This document shows, piece after piece, positions 31,126 to 43,558 of a stretch of 64,000 bases of DNA. The number at the start of each line of letters is the position of its first letter. Positions within the stretch are counted from its first letter, which is position 1. The stretch covers positions 3,038,001 through 3,102,000 of the forward strand of contig NC_066301.1 in NCBI RefSeq assembly GCF_905404315.1, read 5' to 3'. Below the pieces are notes generated by a model. The model was not told the DNA's origin and did not search any database. It saw only the letters and a program-made list of their open reading frames with translations. This DNA comes from Leptidea sinapis (lineage: Eukaryota > Arthropoda > Insecta > Lepidoptera > Pieridae). The translations under genes were made by a program, and so were the position numbers.

Positions 31126-31754
31126 TCATTTTGACTTCCCTCCGTTAAAGCGTTGCAGAGTATTCCGGCACCAATCTACACGAGCCGCCCTTTGCTCTTC
31201 GGTCAAATTGTGGGTTACCCTTGGGGAAACTAGCTTTCTTACACAAAGTTCAATATGTAATATCGACTGAATTGCACTCATTCCCATACTGATAAAAGCC
31301 TGAATCTGCTCGTATGTCACATGACGGTCAACTAATACAATAGTTCGCACAGCTGCGATGTTTTCAGGCGTGGCCGCTGTTCTTGGTCGACCTGCAGAAG
31401 AAACAGTGCTGAGCGACCCACGACCGCGTCGGAACTCGGCATACCAGCGAAATATTGTCGTTTGACTCGGTGCTTCAACATCATAAATCGAAACAAGTTC
31501 GCTGAGACATTTATCTTGAGATAAGCCGCGACGAAAATTGTGATAAATTATGGCACGGAAATGTTCACCCGTGAGCACCATTTCTGTCAACGACGTGTCA
31601 ACTTTAAACCAACATAGTTTTTGTTTTTGAACTTTTTTTTTAAATGTATGAATGTCATTAAGGTTCTAAGAAGCCAGCATTCAAATTCTAAAAAAGGTTT
31701 TATTGTAACTTAATCAGAAATATTCTATTCCCGATCAGTTCAGTGTGCCCCTCG
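31126..31754 (-). pseudogene. Mariner transposon, 5' half with inverted repeat end
   Basis: Minus-strand frame 31126-31590 (154 codons) holds the N-terminal DNA-binding region of a mariner transposase: helix-turn-helix with TIFRWYAEFRRG, then GRPRTA, and the linker with THNLTEEQRAARVDWC. The catalytic DD34D part is missing (the family length is about 345 residues). The 5' inverted repeat ends CGAGGGGCACACTGAACTG at 31754 next to a TA (31755-31756), the mariner target. The tandem array that follows begins at 31721, inside this element, so the last 34 bp of mariner are carried in every unit. Confidence 0.75.
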
Positions 31755-32149
31755 TATATTATATCACAACATAAAGCTTATAAGTATTATGTGGCAAAAA
31801 TTAAAATGTAAACGCAAAACAGATAGATAAAAAGTAAAAGTTAAGTTACAATAAATGGGTTAAATTTTATCTTTCATAAAATGTTACATCATTGTCTGAT
31901 TGATACAATGTGGCGTGTGAGATAATATAATATCAAAATATATGTAAGTATATATAGTATAGTGTGTGATGTTAAAACGTTACATGACGAGGGGTTTCTG
32001 TAACAAAGGCTTACTATTCTTGCTTATGGCCACGAATAGAGAGAATTCACCGGCATATTATAAAATGAACGTAATATTTATTTATTTATACATGACTTAA
32101 TAAACAACTATTTTTAATTAAATTAATAAACACAAATAAAATTCAAAAA

Positions 32150-32450
32150 CAAAATTTTATGAACGATGCGGAACTCTCGGAATCTTGTAAGCTTTGTTCA
32201 ACTCTCAGGTTGTGGCTTCATTTACAGGATCTACTTTACATTTGATATCCTGCTCAAAACCAATATTTGCATATTAGATAGTCTTGAGATGGTGCTCTTT
32301 AGATTAGCTAAACAATTGATTATATTTTTAAAGTGATAACTTCTGGGATTAATCACACAAATAAAATTTGAAGACAAAATTTTAATTTTTAAAAACTGAG
32401 TCAACCGTTCGAGTGACGTATCGTTGGTAAAATATTGTATTATTTGTTCA
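32150..32450. mobile_element. Degenerate tRNA-like foldback element (unit 1)
   Basis: Recognisable left end (AAAATTCAAAAACAAAATTTTATGAACGATGCGG..), central block (TTTGTTCAACTCTCAGGTTGTGG) and right pieces (GAGTCAACCGTTCGAGTGAC), but the tRNA-like arms are largely lost. Repeated at 39704-40004 and 47258-47558. Confidence 0.45.
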
Positions 32451-33439
32451 ACTCGCAGGTAAAAAATGAATAAAATAAAACTTAAACAATATATTTAACA
32501 ATGAAAATTTATTAATAACCAATACCTAGTACATATCATGAAGATACTTGTGATCTTGGCGGGTAAGGTGCCCATAAAACTGGTCACGTTTTCTCTCTGT
32601 ATTGCCATACTTATCCTCTGACAGAAGCACCAGACCTTGGGTCACCTGTCCAATTGTTTAGACACCAGGACTACAACTAATTACATTTTTAATATTCCAT
32701 AATTACGTAATTATTTCACGGTAATGTTTTCGAAGTAAAAACTTCTAGAAGCGAGGCAAGTATTTTATTTTGTTGGTCTTAAATAAAACTCAACCGTCAC
32801 GCTTGGCTATATAATGCTTTTTCGTGCAAAATCAAAGTTTAAAAAAAAGTTTTCACTTTTTTCATGTGGTTTTAAAGCACATGCCGATTTCTTATAGTTG
32901 AAATATTTGCTTTATCAGCTTTATAGGTTTAAAGTAAGACATAATTTACGAAACTTATACGATTGGAAAAATCTTTCTGACCTAGTTTTAGTTTTATTTA
33001 AAAAGATTAAAAAAAATTATAGTATCTACCTATGACGAAAATCATAAGTAATCCGTATAAAGTAATGAAAACCTTTATACGTGTTTGAGAACTTGCAAAA
33101 ATAATAACCTTTCATAAATTAAATAAAATCAAAAATGTTGATTTAATTTTAATTCAAAATTTTTGGCAGGTATACGTAATGTTATTTCAGAATTTTTGCC
33201 TGAATATTAATATCCTCAAACCTCCAACAAAATTAAAAATTCCATGCGCGATTCATGTTTAATAAAGGGTATAAATATTGGCTCAACGAAGGCAAAAGTA
33301 AGAGTGTAAGCTGGGGTAATTTTATTAACAACATCCACATACGTGGCAGCGTTATAAGATAAATTCAAGTTTACATTATGGACTAAAACTGATTCAGCTA
33401 CATTGCTTTGTTAGGTATTTCCAAGTTTAAAATATGAAA
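32451..33439. other. No recognisable gene (unit 1)
   Basis: AT-rich DNA inside the tandem unit; duplicated at 40005-40993 and mostly at 47559-48479. Nothing supported. Confidence 0.4.
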
Positions 33440-33930
33440 AGCTTACTTTAACAAAAGATCAAAAGGCATAAAAAGCATTTAGTTTCTCAAAATTTAGAAT
33501 TATTTTTGATGTCATTTCCAATATACTAGATACAACTACCACTTCGGAAGCAAATGTCGCTCTGAAAGAGAAGAAGCGGCGCAAGAAACTCTCCCCAGCA
33601 ATCTTTTTTTGCGCTCTTTTAAATAAAATATATAATATTGTACTGTCATTACTATTGCTATAAAATAATCATAATCTAGTCCCAGGCTGTCCGATCACTT
33701 GCATATTCAGCTGTGGAGTAGTAGGACAGAGACATTTTTTAATAAAACATTTAAATTTATTTATAGATAATGCCTGAACAGTGGCTGGGACTTTATTATA
33801 CATTTACCCTTAAAGCTATTATGTATGTTATGAAGCCTACTAGAATTAGATAAAAGCAGTTAGGCAATGTGTGGACCCCACTGGAGCTTTATATCTTATG
33901 TGATACCCAAGAAGACCTTAGTATCTACAA
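33440..33930 (-). repeat. Repeat family F copy (unit 1)
   Basis: Inverted relative of 26990-27460, with the CTCTCCCCAGCAATC and GCTGTGGAGTAGTAGGA blocks and the same decayed coding tail on the minus strand. Duplicated at 40994-41484. Confidence 0.55.
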
Positions 33931-34219
33931 ACATCAATCTCTGGTCATTTATAAGTACGTTGGTTGGTACCTCCGCTCTTTGCAATCGTAATACAACGTG
34001 TCCGATTGTTACATGACATAATGTGAACCAGTTTACATTATTATCTGAAGTTTCATAGCAAATTTTAGGGAAAAGAGTTTACACACAAAAAATTGGGACA
34101 CAAAAAGTAACGAAAACATATCAACTACAAACATGCTTAGAGTATCAAACAGGGTAGGTAAGTGACCTATCAAAAAAAAATTAAATAATTTGTTAAGATT
34201 TAAGGTGATGAGGTGAAAT

Positions 34220-34450
34220 TCTGGGATTAATACACAAATAAAATTTGAAAACAAAATTTTATGAACGATCGAACCCGCTAACCCTCGCGTTCCGTGCGAG
34301 CGCTCTTCCCATTGAGCCCACCGTTCGGTTGCCGTTTTGTTGACACAATCTTGCATGCTTTGTTCAATTTGGAAGAGCGCTCGCACGGAACGCGAGAGGT
34401 CGAGGGTTCGAGTCCCGCATTGTTCATTAAATTTAAAATTTTATTTGAGT
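34220..34450. mobile_element. Foldback element C with tRNA-like arms (unit 1)
   Basis: Compact form: tRNA-like arms at 34266-34330 (minus) and 34365-34419 (plus) separated by only about 35 bp. The arms share the CTCGCACGGAACGCGAGAGG anticodon-like stem-loop and a B-box-like GGTTCGAGTCCCG on the right. Outer flanks are inverted (AAATAAAATTTGAAAAC and TTTAAAATTTTATTTGAG). The central spacer found in elements A and B is mostly missing. Duplicated at 41774-42004. Confidence 0.58.
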
Positions 34451-35489
34451 GTTAAAATAAATTTATAGTGAAAAACGTCAAAAAAATTAAGCCTGAAAAA
34501 TTAAAATTATAAGATGGCAAGATAGAAATTTAATTAAACTATAAAATATATTCAGTTATTATGAACCCAATTGTTCAGCGCAATCCGTGTTCGTTTTCAT
34601 AATAAAGTGTTTTGATCAACAATTAATTACTTCTTGGACTCTCAGTTTGAGTTTAATGTTTGATTAGGGTATGCGGTGCAAAATTTCGGATAGATATAGC
34701 AAGAAATATTTGTATTTGTTTCGCTGATAGGAAAGGAGAACGTAGACGTGATCAGTCTTATCAGACTATCTTTGTCTATATAGACGAGTTCTGACTGTAA
34801 CATACAGGATTTAGTACTACATAATAGTAATATAAACCTTAAGATTTTTGCATTGTAATAACCGTTATTATTGAATTTGATCTGATATCTTATTATTATA
34901 TTTTCTAAGAACCTACATGATACAATCGCAACACTCCCATTCTATAACCCAAATTGAAATATATTACATTCACATGATATGTACAACGATCCTTGGCAGA
35001 ATAAGGAAAATTGTTGGAAAAAGTCAGTTGGAATAATCTTATATTCATATAATATGAACGGGTAAGTAATAACCTGAAGCTTAATTCCGGAACTGAATGA
35101 TAAAATTGTAGAATGGAGGTGCGTGACTAAATTGTAATCTTGCTAATATAATCTACTCAATAATTATATCCGTAGATATTGTACGTGCTGTTATTATTTT
35201 TTGTTGTGTTGTGCGATTATTCTGTAAGAAAATACAGCCTCTATATAATACCAGAGTGAACGGTCAACATCATCCATCACCTGAAAGAATCCCGAAATAT
35301 GAAAGTTGTCTTGAAATTATTAACAAATCGAATTCAAGAAAAAAAATCCCGAAGTATCCTCGCTCAGGGCATCTTTTGAGGAGCTGTGTCCTCCTAAGCA
35401 ACTCCAATTTCTGTCATTTTGATTTTTAGTAATTGTCCTCCGCTGAAAACTGCAGTACCAGGAACCTGCTCAATTTCAGAATTATCTAT
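34451..35489. other. No recognisable gene (unit 1)
   Basis: AT-rich DNA; a 72-codon frame at 35211-35429 is not recognised. Duplicated at 42005-43043. Confidence 0.4.
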
Positions 35490-35864
35490 TGCATAAATAA
35501 AACTGAAAACAATATTTTATTAAAGATGCGGGACTCGAACCCGCGACATCTCGCGTTCCGTGCGAACGCTCTTTCCAACTGAGCCAACTGTTCGAGTGAC
35601 GTATCGTTGATAAAATCTTGTATGCTTTGTTCAACTCTCAGGTTGTGGCTTCATCTACAGGATCTACTTTACAGTTGATAACCTGCTCAACCCCAATATT
35701 TGCATGTTAGGAAATTGATATGAGATGTCTCTGTTTTAATTTTTCATGTTTTCACAATGAGCCAACCGTTCAGTTGGAAAGAGCGCTCGCACGCAATGTG
35801 AGAGGTCACAGGTTCGAGTCCCGCATCGTTCATAAAATTTTGTTTTCAGTTTTATTTGTGTAAT
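35490..35864. mobile_element. Foldback element B with tRNA-like arms (unit 1)
   Basis: Best preserved of the family: about 375 bp with about 107-bp inverted arms (35490-35596 and 35757-35864). tRNA-like units: minus 35527-35596 and plus 35757-35825, both facing outward, each with A-box-like GAGCCAAC..TTGG and B-box GGTTCGAGTCC. Beyond each lies an inverted T-rich end (TTTTGTTTTCAGTTTTATTT on the right) with possible Pol III stop runs. The centre matches the centre of element A in the opposite orientation, so centres flip between copies. Duplicated at 43044-43418. Confidence 0.62.
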
Positions 35865-36004
35865 TAATCCGATAAGTGAGGGCTATCACTTTAAAATGAA
35901 ACAAATTAATTAAGTCCATCTTAAGACTAGTTCAGCCGATTATTGTCCTCTTCATGATCTGAACTATTATAACATTGTTGCGACGAAGTGTCACCACCCG
36001 TAAT
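35865..36004. other. Spacer (unit 1)
   Basis: AT-rich spacer between the foldback element and a LINE tail. Confidence 0.35.
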
Positions 36005-36720
36005 TTTTTTGTATATATATTTATTAATAAAAAACAAATTTTACATTGCGGTTTCAAAGCACTAAAAACCACTGAGGTTTGTACAATTGCTAAATTAAGT
36101 CTACACCAACAGAGTTAAATTAATAAAAGAAAAAATAGTTCACATCACTTAGCTATACATTATAATAATACAAATAAAAGTAAAAGTACTTGATACAATT
36201 AATAGTTAAGCACGATAAGTTGATCGGTGGTCAGTCAAGTCTTAAAAAGTATTTTTTTAAATTCTGTTTTAAATATGTCTCAGTCAACGAGTCGGTCAAG
36301 TCACGTGGCAGTTTATTAATCAGTCTAGGTAATATGTAAGTGGCTGTTGTTCTTATACCGAACGCATTGGATGCCCGAGGCATATGCAGCCGGTTTAGAC
36401 TAACAGCGCGCGTATACACGGGGTGATCTATGGCTGTTTTTAATTTATTATTAAAATAATTTTCTTTTAGTATTGCATATTCAATTTGCTTAAATATTGA
36501 TAACACTTGACAATGCTTAAATAGCCCGCTTTCGTTACCCTTAAATTTACGTTTAATTTGATTTCATACTATTTTTTTAAGAATTTGAATTTGAATTTTA
36601 TTAATTTTGTCAAGGTACGAATTGTAAGTACGACCGTAACTGCTCAGTCCATACTGAACGTACGAGTCGGCTAACGCGTTATAGAGCATTATTAAAACCT
36701 ACATTCTCAACCTTTATAAG
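36005..36720 (-). pseudogene. LINE reverse transcriptase C-terminus (unit 1)
   Basis: On the minus strand, 36570-36700 reads ADSYVQYGLSSYGRTYNSYL and a lysine/isoleucine-rich helix; 36231-36506 (91 codons) reads KTAIDHPVYTRAVSLNRLHM, then LPRLINKLPRDLTDS. This is the thumb and C-terminal tail of a CR1/Jockey-type RT. One stop and a frame change separate the two parts. Catalytic motifs are absent. Duplicated at 43559-44274. Confidence 0.6.
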
Positions 36721-37546
36721 GATTTATTAAATAAATTCTTAGTAATTAATTATAATAAGTATCTTATTCCATTTCAATTTCTTATTGCAATGGTTTTAAA
36801 CTCATATTCCGTAGCAGCTGCTCGATTTCTACTTTGAAAGTCGTAATGTTAGTGTTTGTTTTGGCACTCTGCCATGTACCCGAAGTGAAACGAATACTGA
36901 CGGTACACCAGAGTAAATCTCTATGTTGTCACGGACCGTTTGCGGTCAATTTGGGGCTTCCTTGAGTAGCGGTTTTAGTAACGTTTATCATAGAGGAACG
37001 AAGCAGTTTTATGTGTATATTTCTTCCTAACACCCTATGCAGGAATGTGAAAGGTTAATCTGTTAAAGAATAGAAGGCAACCGGTGAATTTCTTGGCGAG
37101 TAGAGATGCTTTTGGCATTCTTGCTGATGCTATTGAAGTGTTGGTAGCTAGATAATTAATATGTGGGTAGACATAAATATTGTTTTGTGATATGTCAAGC
37201 AGTCTGGATTACACCTTTGGCTATATCACTCGTGATTTCATTTCTCATCATCCATATCACTGATGCAAAATAAACCTAAACTAAGTTGTTGTTGTTTTTT
37301 CTACTTTACAATATGACATTGTCAATATGCGTAGGTATTACGGTACTCTGAGTTAAGTAGGTATAATACTGAATGAACCACATCAATGATGATAGATGTG
37401 GCGTTCAGCTCTTGGGCGTCACGGGCTATCCTGCCTTAAATCGGCAGGCTGTATCAGTTGTCACGCCAGCATTGATGAAGTCATCTGCAGGGCATTTGCC
37501 GCTCTTAATTTACCAGCTGTTTTAGAGCATGGTATAATATATATAT
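36721..37546. other. No recognisable gene (unit 1)
   Basis: Contains broken minus-strand frames (for example NTSIASARMPKASLLAKKF near 37100) that I cannot assign, and a short (TA)n at 37538-37548 next to the LINE copy 3 border. Duplicated at 44275-45100. Confidence 0.4.
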
Positions 37547-39274
37547 ATGAGTGAATCCCAATTGGAATTCCTCTATTCGGAGAGATGTAAACTTATTTGG
37601 CGCTGGAGGAAGTTAGCGCGTGACCTAAAGTTGGGCGTTGGGTACTTGGCACCTCTTCTGAGAGCTGCATTCTTGGCTCTAATGAGGTTCATGACGTCAA
37701 GCGGGAGTTTATGGTTACCTTAACCACCCGCTCGTTGTCATGGAGAGCGAACTGCACTGTTTGGATAAGTGCTTTTACCGTGATGTCAATCTTATCCGTA
37801 CTATCGAAATCGTTGGACGAGATTGCATACGGTGAATTGGGGGCATCAAACGTTGAGGCAAGAGATTCCCTGTAACCTTCCCAGTTGGTGAGGGTTTTAG
37901 GGTTAGTGGTAGGGGTGGGGACATGAGGCCCGAGCTTGAGGGAGACTGGACGATGGTCTGAGCCCAGGTCATCGAGTGGTTCAATCGTCCTTAAATTAAG
38001 AGCAACACCCTTGACCAAGGCGATGTCTAAAATATCGGGAGAGTGTCCTACGTTATCCGGGTAGTGTGTTGGAGAGATAATTGGTTGGACTTAGGACGTA
38101 TAAGTCCATATAACTAACTAGACGGCGGAGCTTGATGCCATTCCCGTTTGTGGATAGGCACTTCCGGTCAGTGTGTTTGGAGTTGAAATCTCCAAACAAG
38201 ATGACTGAGTCACCTAGAGAGAGAAGCGTCTCAAGGTCGCTCTGGAGAGGGATCTTGTGAGTAGATAGTTAGTTAGTTGTGGTAGATTGAGGCTATGATC
38301 AGAGACGGATGTCCTGACATGTCCAACTGGCAAACGGTTGCTTCCATGTTGGTAAGCGCTGGAGTAGTGCTATGTCAGCAGTGAAGGGATCTCTTGTAGT
38401 AAATGGCTGTGCCTCCACCACGACGGTCGTCGGCTCCGCCATTGTGTACAAGAGGAACGAAGGGATCGATAAGCCCTTAGAAGCGTCGGGTTAAAGGAAT
38501 GTTTCTTGGATAAGCAATAGGTCGATATCCTTATTGCGAAAGAATTCCTTAATCTCTGGGAGGTTGGTGCGCAGGCCGCGCGTATTGAATGAGACAAGTG
38601 ATACGCCCTGAGGCTTCACTCGACCCGTGTTCTGTGATGAAGCGTTATGCGATCGGGACATTGAGACATAGAGTTCACCAAGTCTTGGTGCTCTATCATC
38701 GCAATAAGGCGCTCCTTTAGCAGACCTAGCTGCTTTGTATTTATTTGCTAGAATGTTGAATTCGTTAATGTCGAATTCCCCATTAGTCAAGAAACTCAGA
38801 GGGTTATGCACTCCTGGGTCTGGTTGAGGAGGTATTGCCCATCTGCAGCCACTCGGGGTGACCTGCATGGGGCGGGAGTTGACATTAGATGTCTGGGAGA
38901 CTGGGGCTGCTTGTCTCCAAAAAGTGGAGAGTAAAGGCCCGGTTGTCATGTTCCTCAGTTGAGAAAAATTTGCACCAGTGGCCGGAGATGACCCTGGTGT
39001 TGAAGACTGCTTCTTAGCAGTCTTCGTTATTGAGGGACGAGGGGTGCGGGGGCATCCACGGTAGTTCGCTGGATGTCCTTCTTGCCCAAAAAGGACGCAA
39101 GCGGTAGGAGTCTCCGCATCACGGGGGCGTTTGCACTCCTTGGTGGTGTGAGGCTCTAGGCACTTGACGCACCCAAGCGGGGCTGAGCAGTTAGCCGCTG
39201 CGTGGCCAAAAAAGCTGGCAGCGATGACACTGCTCTGGGAAGCCCCTTTGTGTGGAGCTTCCACCCTGATGTTT
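37547..39274 (-). pseudogene. Jockey-like LINE copy 3, truncated at both ends (unit 1)
   Basis: Minus-strand piece holding the zinc-knuckle half of ORF1 and most of the endonuclease. ORF1 part: 38491-39264 with HAAANCSAPLGCVKC and CVLFGQEGHPANYRGC (one Cys of the third knuckle is Phe). A frameshift fuses ORF1 to the ORF2 start (KPQGVSLVSFNTRGLRTNL); the frame then stops at 38491-38493 because of the private A38493. Endonuclease end: 37689-38018, with GSDHRPVSLKLG. It ends at 37547 beside a TA repeat and at 39274 at the array junction. In between, 38019-38490 is broken. Confidence 0.78.
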
Positions 39275-41773
39275 TATTCTATTCCCGATCAGTTCAGTGT
39301 GCCCCTCGTATATTATATCACAACATAAAGCTTATAAGTATTATGTGGCAAAAATTAAAATGTAAACGCAAAACAGATAGATAAAAAGTAAAAGTTAAGT
39401 TACAATAAATGGGTTAAATTTTATCTTTCATAAAATGTTACATCATTGTCTGATTGATACAATGTGGCGTGTGAGATAATATAATATCAAAATATATGTA
39501 AGTATATATAGTATAGTGTGTGATGTTAAAACGTTACATGACGAGGGGTTTCTGTAACAAAGGCTTACTATTCTTGCTTATGGCCACGAATAGAGAGAAT
39601 TCACCGGCATATTATAAAATGAACGTAATATTTATTTATTTATACATGACTTAATAAACAACTATTTTTAATTAAATTAATAAACACAAATAAAATTCAA
39701 AAACAAAATTTTATGAACGATGCGGAACTCTCGGAATCTTGTAAGCTTTGTTCAACTCTCAGGTTGTGGCTTCATTTACAGGATCTACTTTACATTTGAT
39801 ATCCTGCTCAAAACCAATATTTGCATATTAGATAGTCTTGAGATGGTGCTCTTTAGATTAGCTAAACAATTGATTATATTTTTAAAGTGATAACTTCTGG
39901 GATTAATCACACAAATAAAATTTGAAGACAAAATTTTAATTTTTAAAAACTGAGTCAACCGTTCGAGTGACGTATCGTTGGTAAAATATTGTATTATTTG
40001 TTCAACTCGCAGGTAAAAAATGAATAAAATAAAACTTAAACAATATATTTAACAATGAAAATTTATTAATAACCAATACCTAGTACATATCATGAAGATA
40101 CTTGTGATCTTGGCGGGTAAGGTGCCCATAAAACTGGTCACGTTTTCTCTCTGTATTGCCATACTTATCCTCTGACAGAAGCACCAGACCTTGGGTCACC
40201 TGTCCAATTGTTTAGACACCAGGACTACAACTAATTACATTTTTAATATTCCATAATTACGTAATTATTTCACGGTAATGTTTTCGAAGTAAAAACTTCT
40301 AGAAGCGAGGCAAGTATTTTATTTTGTTGGTCTTAAATAAAACTCAACCGTCACGCTTGGCTATATAATGCTTTTTCGTGCAAAATCAAAGTTTAAAAAA
40401 AAGTTTTCACTTTTTTCATGTGGTTTTAAAGCACATGCCGATTTCTTATAGTTGAAATATTTGCTTTATCAGCTTTATAGGTTTAAAGTAAGACATAATT
40501 TACGAAACTTATACGATTGGAAAAATCTTTCTGACCTAGTTTTAGTTTTATTTAAAAAGATTAAAAAAAATTATAGTATCTACCTATGACGAAAATCATA
40601 AGTAATCCGTATAAAGTAATGAAAACCTTTATACGTGTTTGAGAACTTGCAAAAATAATAACCTTTCATAAATTAAATAAAATCAAAAATGTTGATTTAA
40701 TTTTAATTCAAAATTTTTGGCAGGTATACGTAATGTTATTTCAGAATTTTTGCCTGAATATTAATATCCTCAAACCTCCAACAAAATTAAAAATTCCATG
40801 CGCGATTCATGTTTAATAAAGGGTATAAATATTGGCTCAACGAAGGCAAAAGTAAGAGTGTAAGCTGGGGTAATTTTATTAACAACATCCACATACGTGG
40901 CAGCGTTATAAGATAAATTCAAGTTTACATTATGGACTAAAACTGATTCAGCTACATTGCTTTGTTAGGTATTTCCAAGTTTAAAATATGAAAAGCTTAC
41001 TTTAACAAAAGATCAAAAGGCATAAAAAGCATTTAGTTTCTCAAAATTTAGAATTATTTTTGATGTCATTTCCAATATACTAGATACAACTACCACTTCG
41101 GAAGCAAATGTCGCTCTGAAAGAGAAGAAGCGGCGCAAGAAACTCTCCCCAGCAATCTTTTTTTGCGCTCTTTTAAATAAAATATATAATATTGTACTGT
41201 CATTACTATTGCTATAAAATAATCATAATCTAGTCCCAGGCTGTCCGATCACTTGCATATTCAGCTGTGGAGTAGTAGGACAGAGACATTTTTTAATAAA
41301 ACATTTAAATTTATTTATAGATAATGCCTGAACAGTGGCTGGGACTTTATTATACATTTACCCTTAAAGCTATTATGTATGTTATGAAGCCTACTAGAAT
41401 TAGATAAAAGCAGTTAGGCAATGTGTGGACCCCACTGGAGCTTTATATCTTATGTGATACCCAAGAAGACCTTAGTATCTACAAACATCAATCTCTGGTC
41501 ATTTATAAGTACGTTGGTTGGTACCTCCGCTCTTTGCAATCGTAATACAACGTGTCCGATTGTTACATGACATAATGTGAACCAGTTTACATTATTATCT
41601 GAAGTTTCATAGCAAATTTTAGGGAAAAGAGTTTACACACAAAAAATTGGGACACAAAAAGTAACGAAAACATATCAACTACAAACATGCTTAGAGTATC
41701 AAACAGGGTAGGTAAGTGACCTATCAAAAAAAAATTAAATAATTTGTTAAGATTTAAGGTGATGAGGTGAAAT

Positions 41774-42004
41774 TCTGGGATTAATACACAAATAAAATTT
41801 GAAAACAAAATTTTATGAACGATCGAACCCGCTAACCCTCGCGTTCCGTGCGAGCGCTCTTCCCATTGAGCCCACCGTTCGGTTGCCGTTTTGTTGACAC
41901 AATCTTGCATGCTTTGTTCAATTTGGAAGAGCGCTCGCACGGAACGCGAGAGGTCGAGGGTTCGAGTCCCGCATTGTTCATTAAATTTAAAATTTTATTT
42001 GAGT
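41774..42004. mobile_element. Foldback element C (unit 2)
   Basis: Duplicate of 34220-34450; tRNA-like arms at 41820-41884 (minus) and 41919-41973 (plus). Confidence 0.58.
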
Positions 42005-43043
42005 GTTAAAATAAATTTATAGTGAAAAACGTCAAAAAAATTAAGCCTGAAAAATTAAAATTATAAGATGGCAAGATAGAAATTTAATTAAACTATAAAA
42101 TATATTCAGTTATTATGAACCCAATTGTTCAGCGCAATCCGTGTTCGTTTTCATAATAAAGTGTTTTGATCAACAATTAATTACTTCTTGGACTCTCAGT
42201 TTGAGTTTAATGTTTGATTAGGGTATGCGGTGCAAAATTTCGGATAGATATAGCAAGAAATATTTGTATTTGTTTCGCTGATAGGAAAGGAGAACGTAGA
42301 CGTGATCAGTCTTATCAGACTATCTTTGTCTATATAGACGAGTTCTGACTGTAACATACAGGATTTAGTACTACATAATAGTAATATAAACCTTAAGATT
42401 TTTGCATTGTAATAACCGTTATTATTGAATTTGATCTGATATCTTATTATTATATTTTCTAAGAACCTACATGATACAATCGCAACACTCCCATTCTATA
42501 ACCCAAATTGAAATATATTACATTCACATGATATGTACAACGATCCTTGGCAGAATAAGGAAAATTGTTGGAAAAAGTCAGTTGGAATAATCTTATATTC
42601 ATATAATATGAACGGGTAAGTAATAACCTGAAGCTTAATTCCGGAACTGAATGATAAAATTGTAGAATGGAGGTGCGTGACTAAATTGTAATCTTGCTAA
42701 TATAATCTACTCAATAATTATATCCGTAGATATTGTACGTGCTGTTATTATTTTTTGTTGTGTTGTGCGATTATTCTGTAAGAAAATACAGCCTCTATAT
42801 AATACCAGAGTGAACGGTCAACATCATCCATCACCTGAAAGAATCCCGAAATATGAAAGTTGTCTTGAAATTATTAACAAATCGAATTCAAGAAAAAAAA
42901 TCCCGAAGTATCCTCGCTCAGGGCATCTTTTGAGGAGCTGTGTCCTCCTAAGCAACTCCAATTTCTGTCATTTTGATTTTTAGTAATTGTCCTCCGCTGA
43001 AAACTGCAGTACCAGGAACCTGCTCAATTTCAGAATTATCTAT

Positions 43044-43418
43044 TGCATAAATAAAACTGAAAACAATATTTTATTAAAGATGCGGGACTCGAACCCGCGA
43101 CATCTCGCGTTCCGTGCGAACGCTCTTTCCAACTGAGCCAACTGTTCGAGTGACGTATCGTTGATAAAATCTTGTATGCTTTGTTCAACTCTCAGGTTGT
43201 GGCTTCATCTACAGGATCTACTTTACAGTTGATAACCTGCTCAACCCCAATATTTGCATGTTAGGAAATTGATATGAGATGTCTCTGTTTTAATTTTTCA
43301 TGTTTTCACAATGAGCCAACCGTTCAGTTGGAAAGAGCGCTCGCACGCAATGTGAGAGGTCACAGGTTCGAGTCCCGCATCGTTCATAAAATTTTGTTTT
43401 CAGTTTTATTTGTGTAAT
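43044..43418. mobile_element. Foldback element B (unit 2)
   Basis: Duplicate of 35490-35864; tRNA-like arms at 43081-43150 (minus) and 43311-43379 (plus). Confidence 0.62.
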
Positions 43419-43558
43419 TAATCCGATAAGTGAGGGCTATCACTTTAAAATGAAACAAATTAATTAAGTCCATCTTAAGACTAGTTCAGCCGATTATTGT
43501 CCTCTTCATGATCTGAACTATTATAACATTGTTGCGACGAAGTGTCACCACCCGTAAT

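Larger units (their letters stand above)
31721..39274 (+). repeat. Tandem array unit 1 (7,554 bp)
   Basis: First unit of a head-to-tail array. Position n matches n+7554 in unit 2 (39275-46828) and n+15108 in the partial unit 3 (46829-48479) at every place I compared. All long open frames agree in sequence, except for one substitution (A38493 here, T46047 in unit 2). The left border lies inside mariner; the right border lies inside ORF1 of the Jockey-like LINE (copy 3). A short TATTCT/TTATTCT similarity exists at the junction. Confidence 0.93.

Noticed and set aside
34033..34386. 117-codon minus-strand frame (and its duplicate at 41587-41940)
   Set aside because: It crosses the tRNA-like arm of the foldback element and AT-rich DNA; the translation shows no domain.
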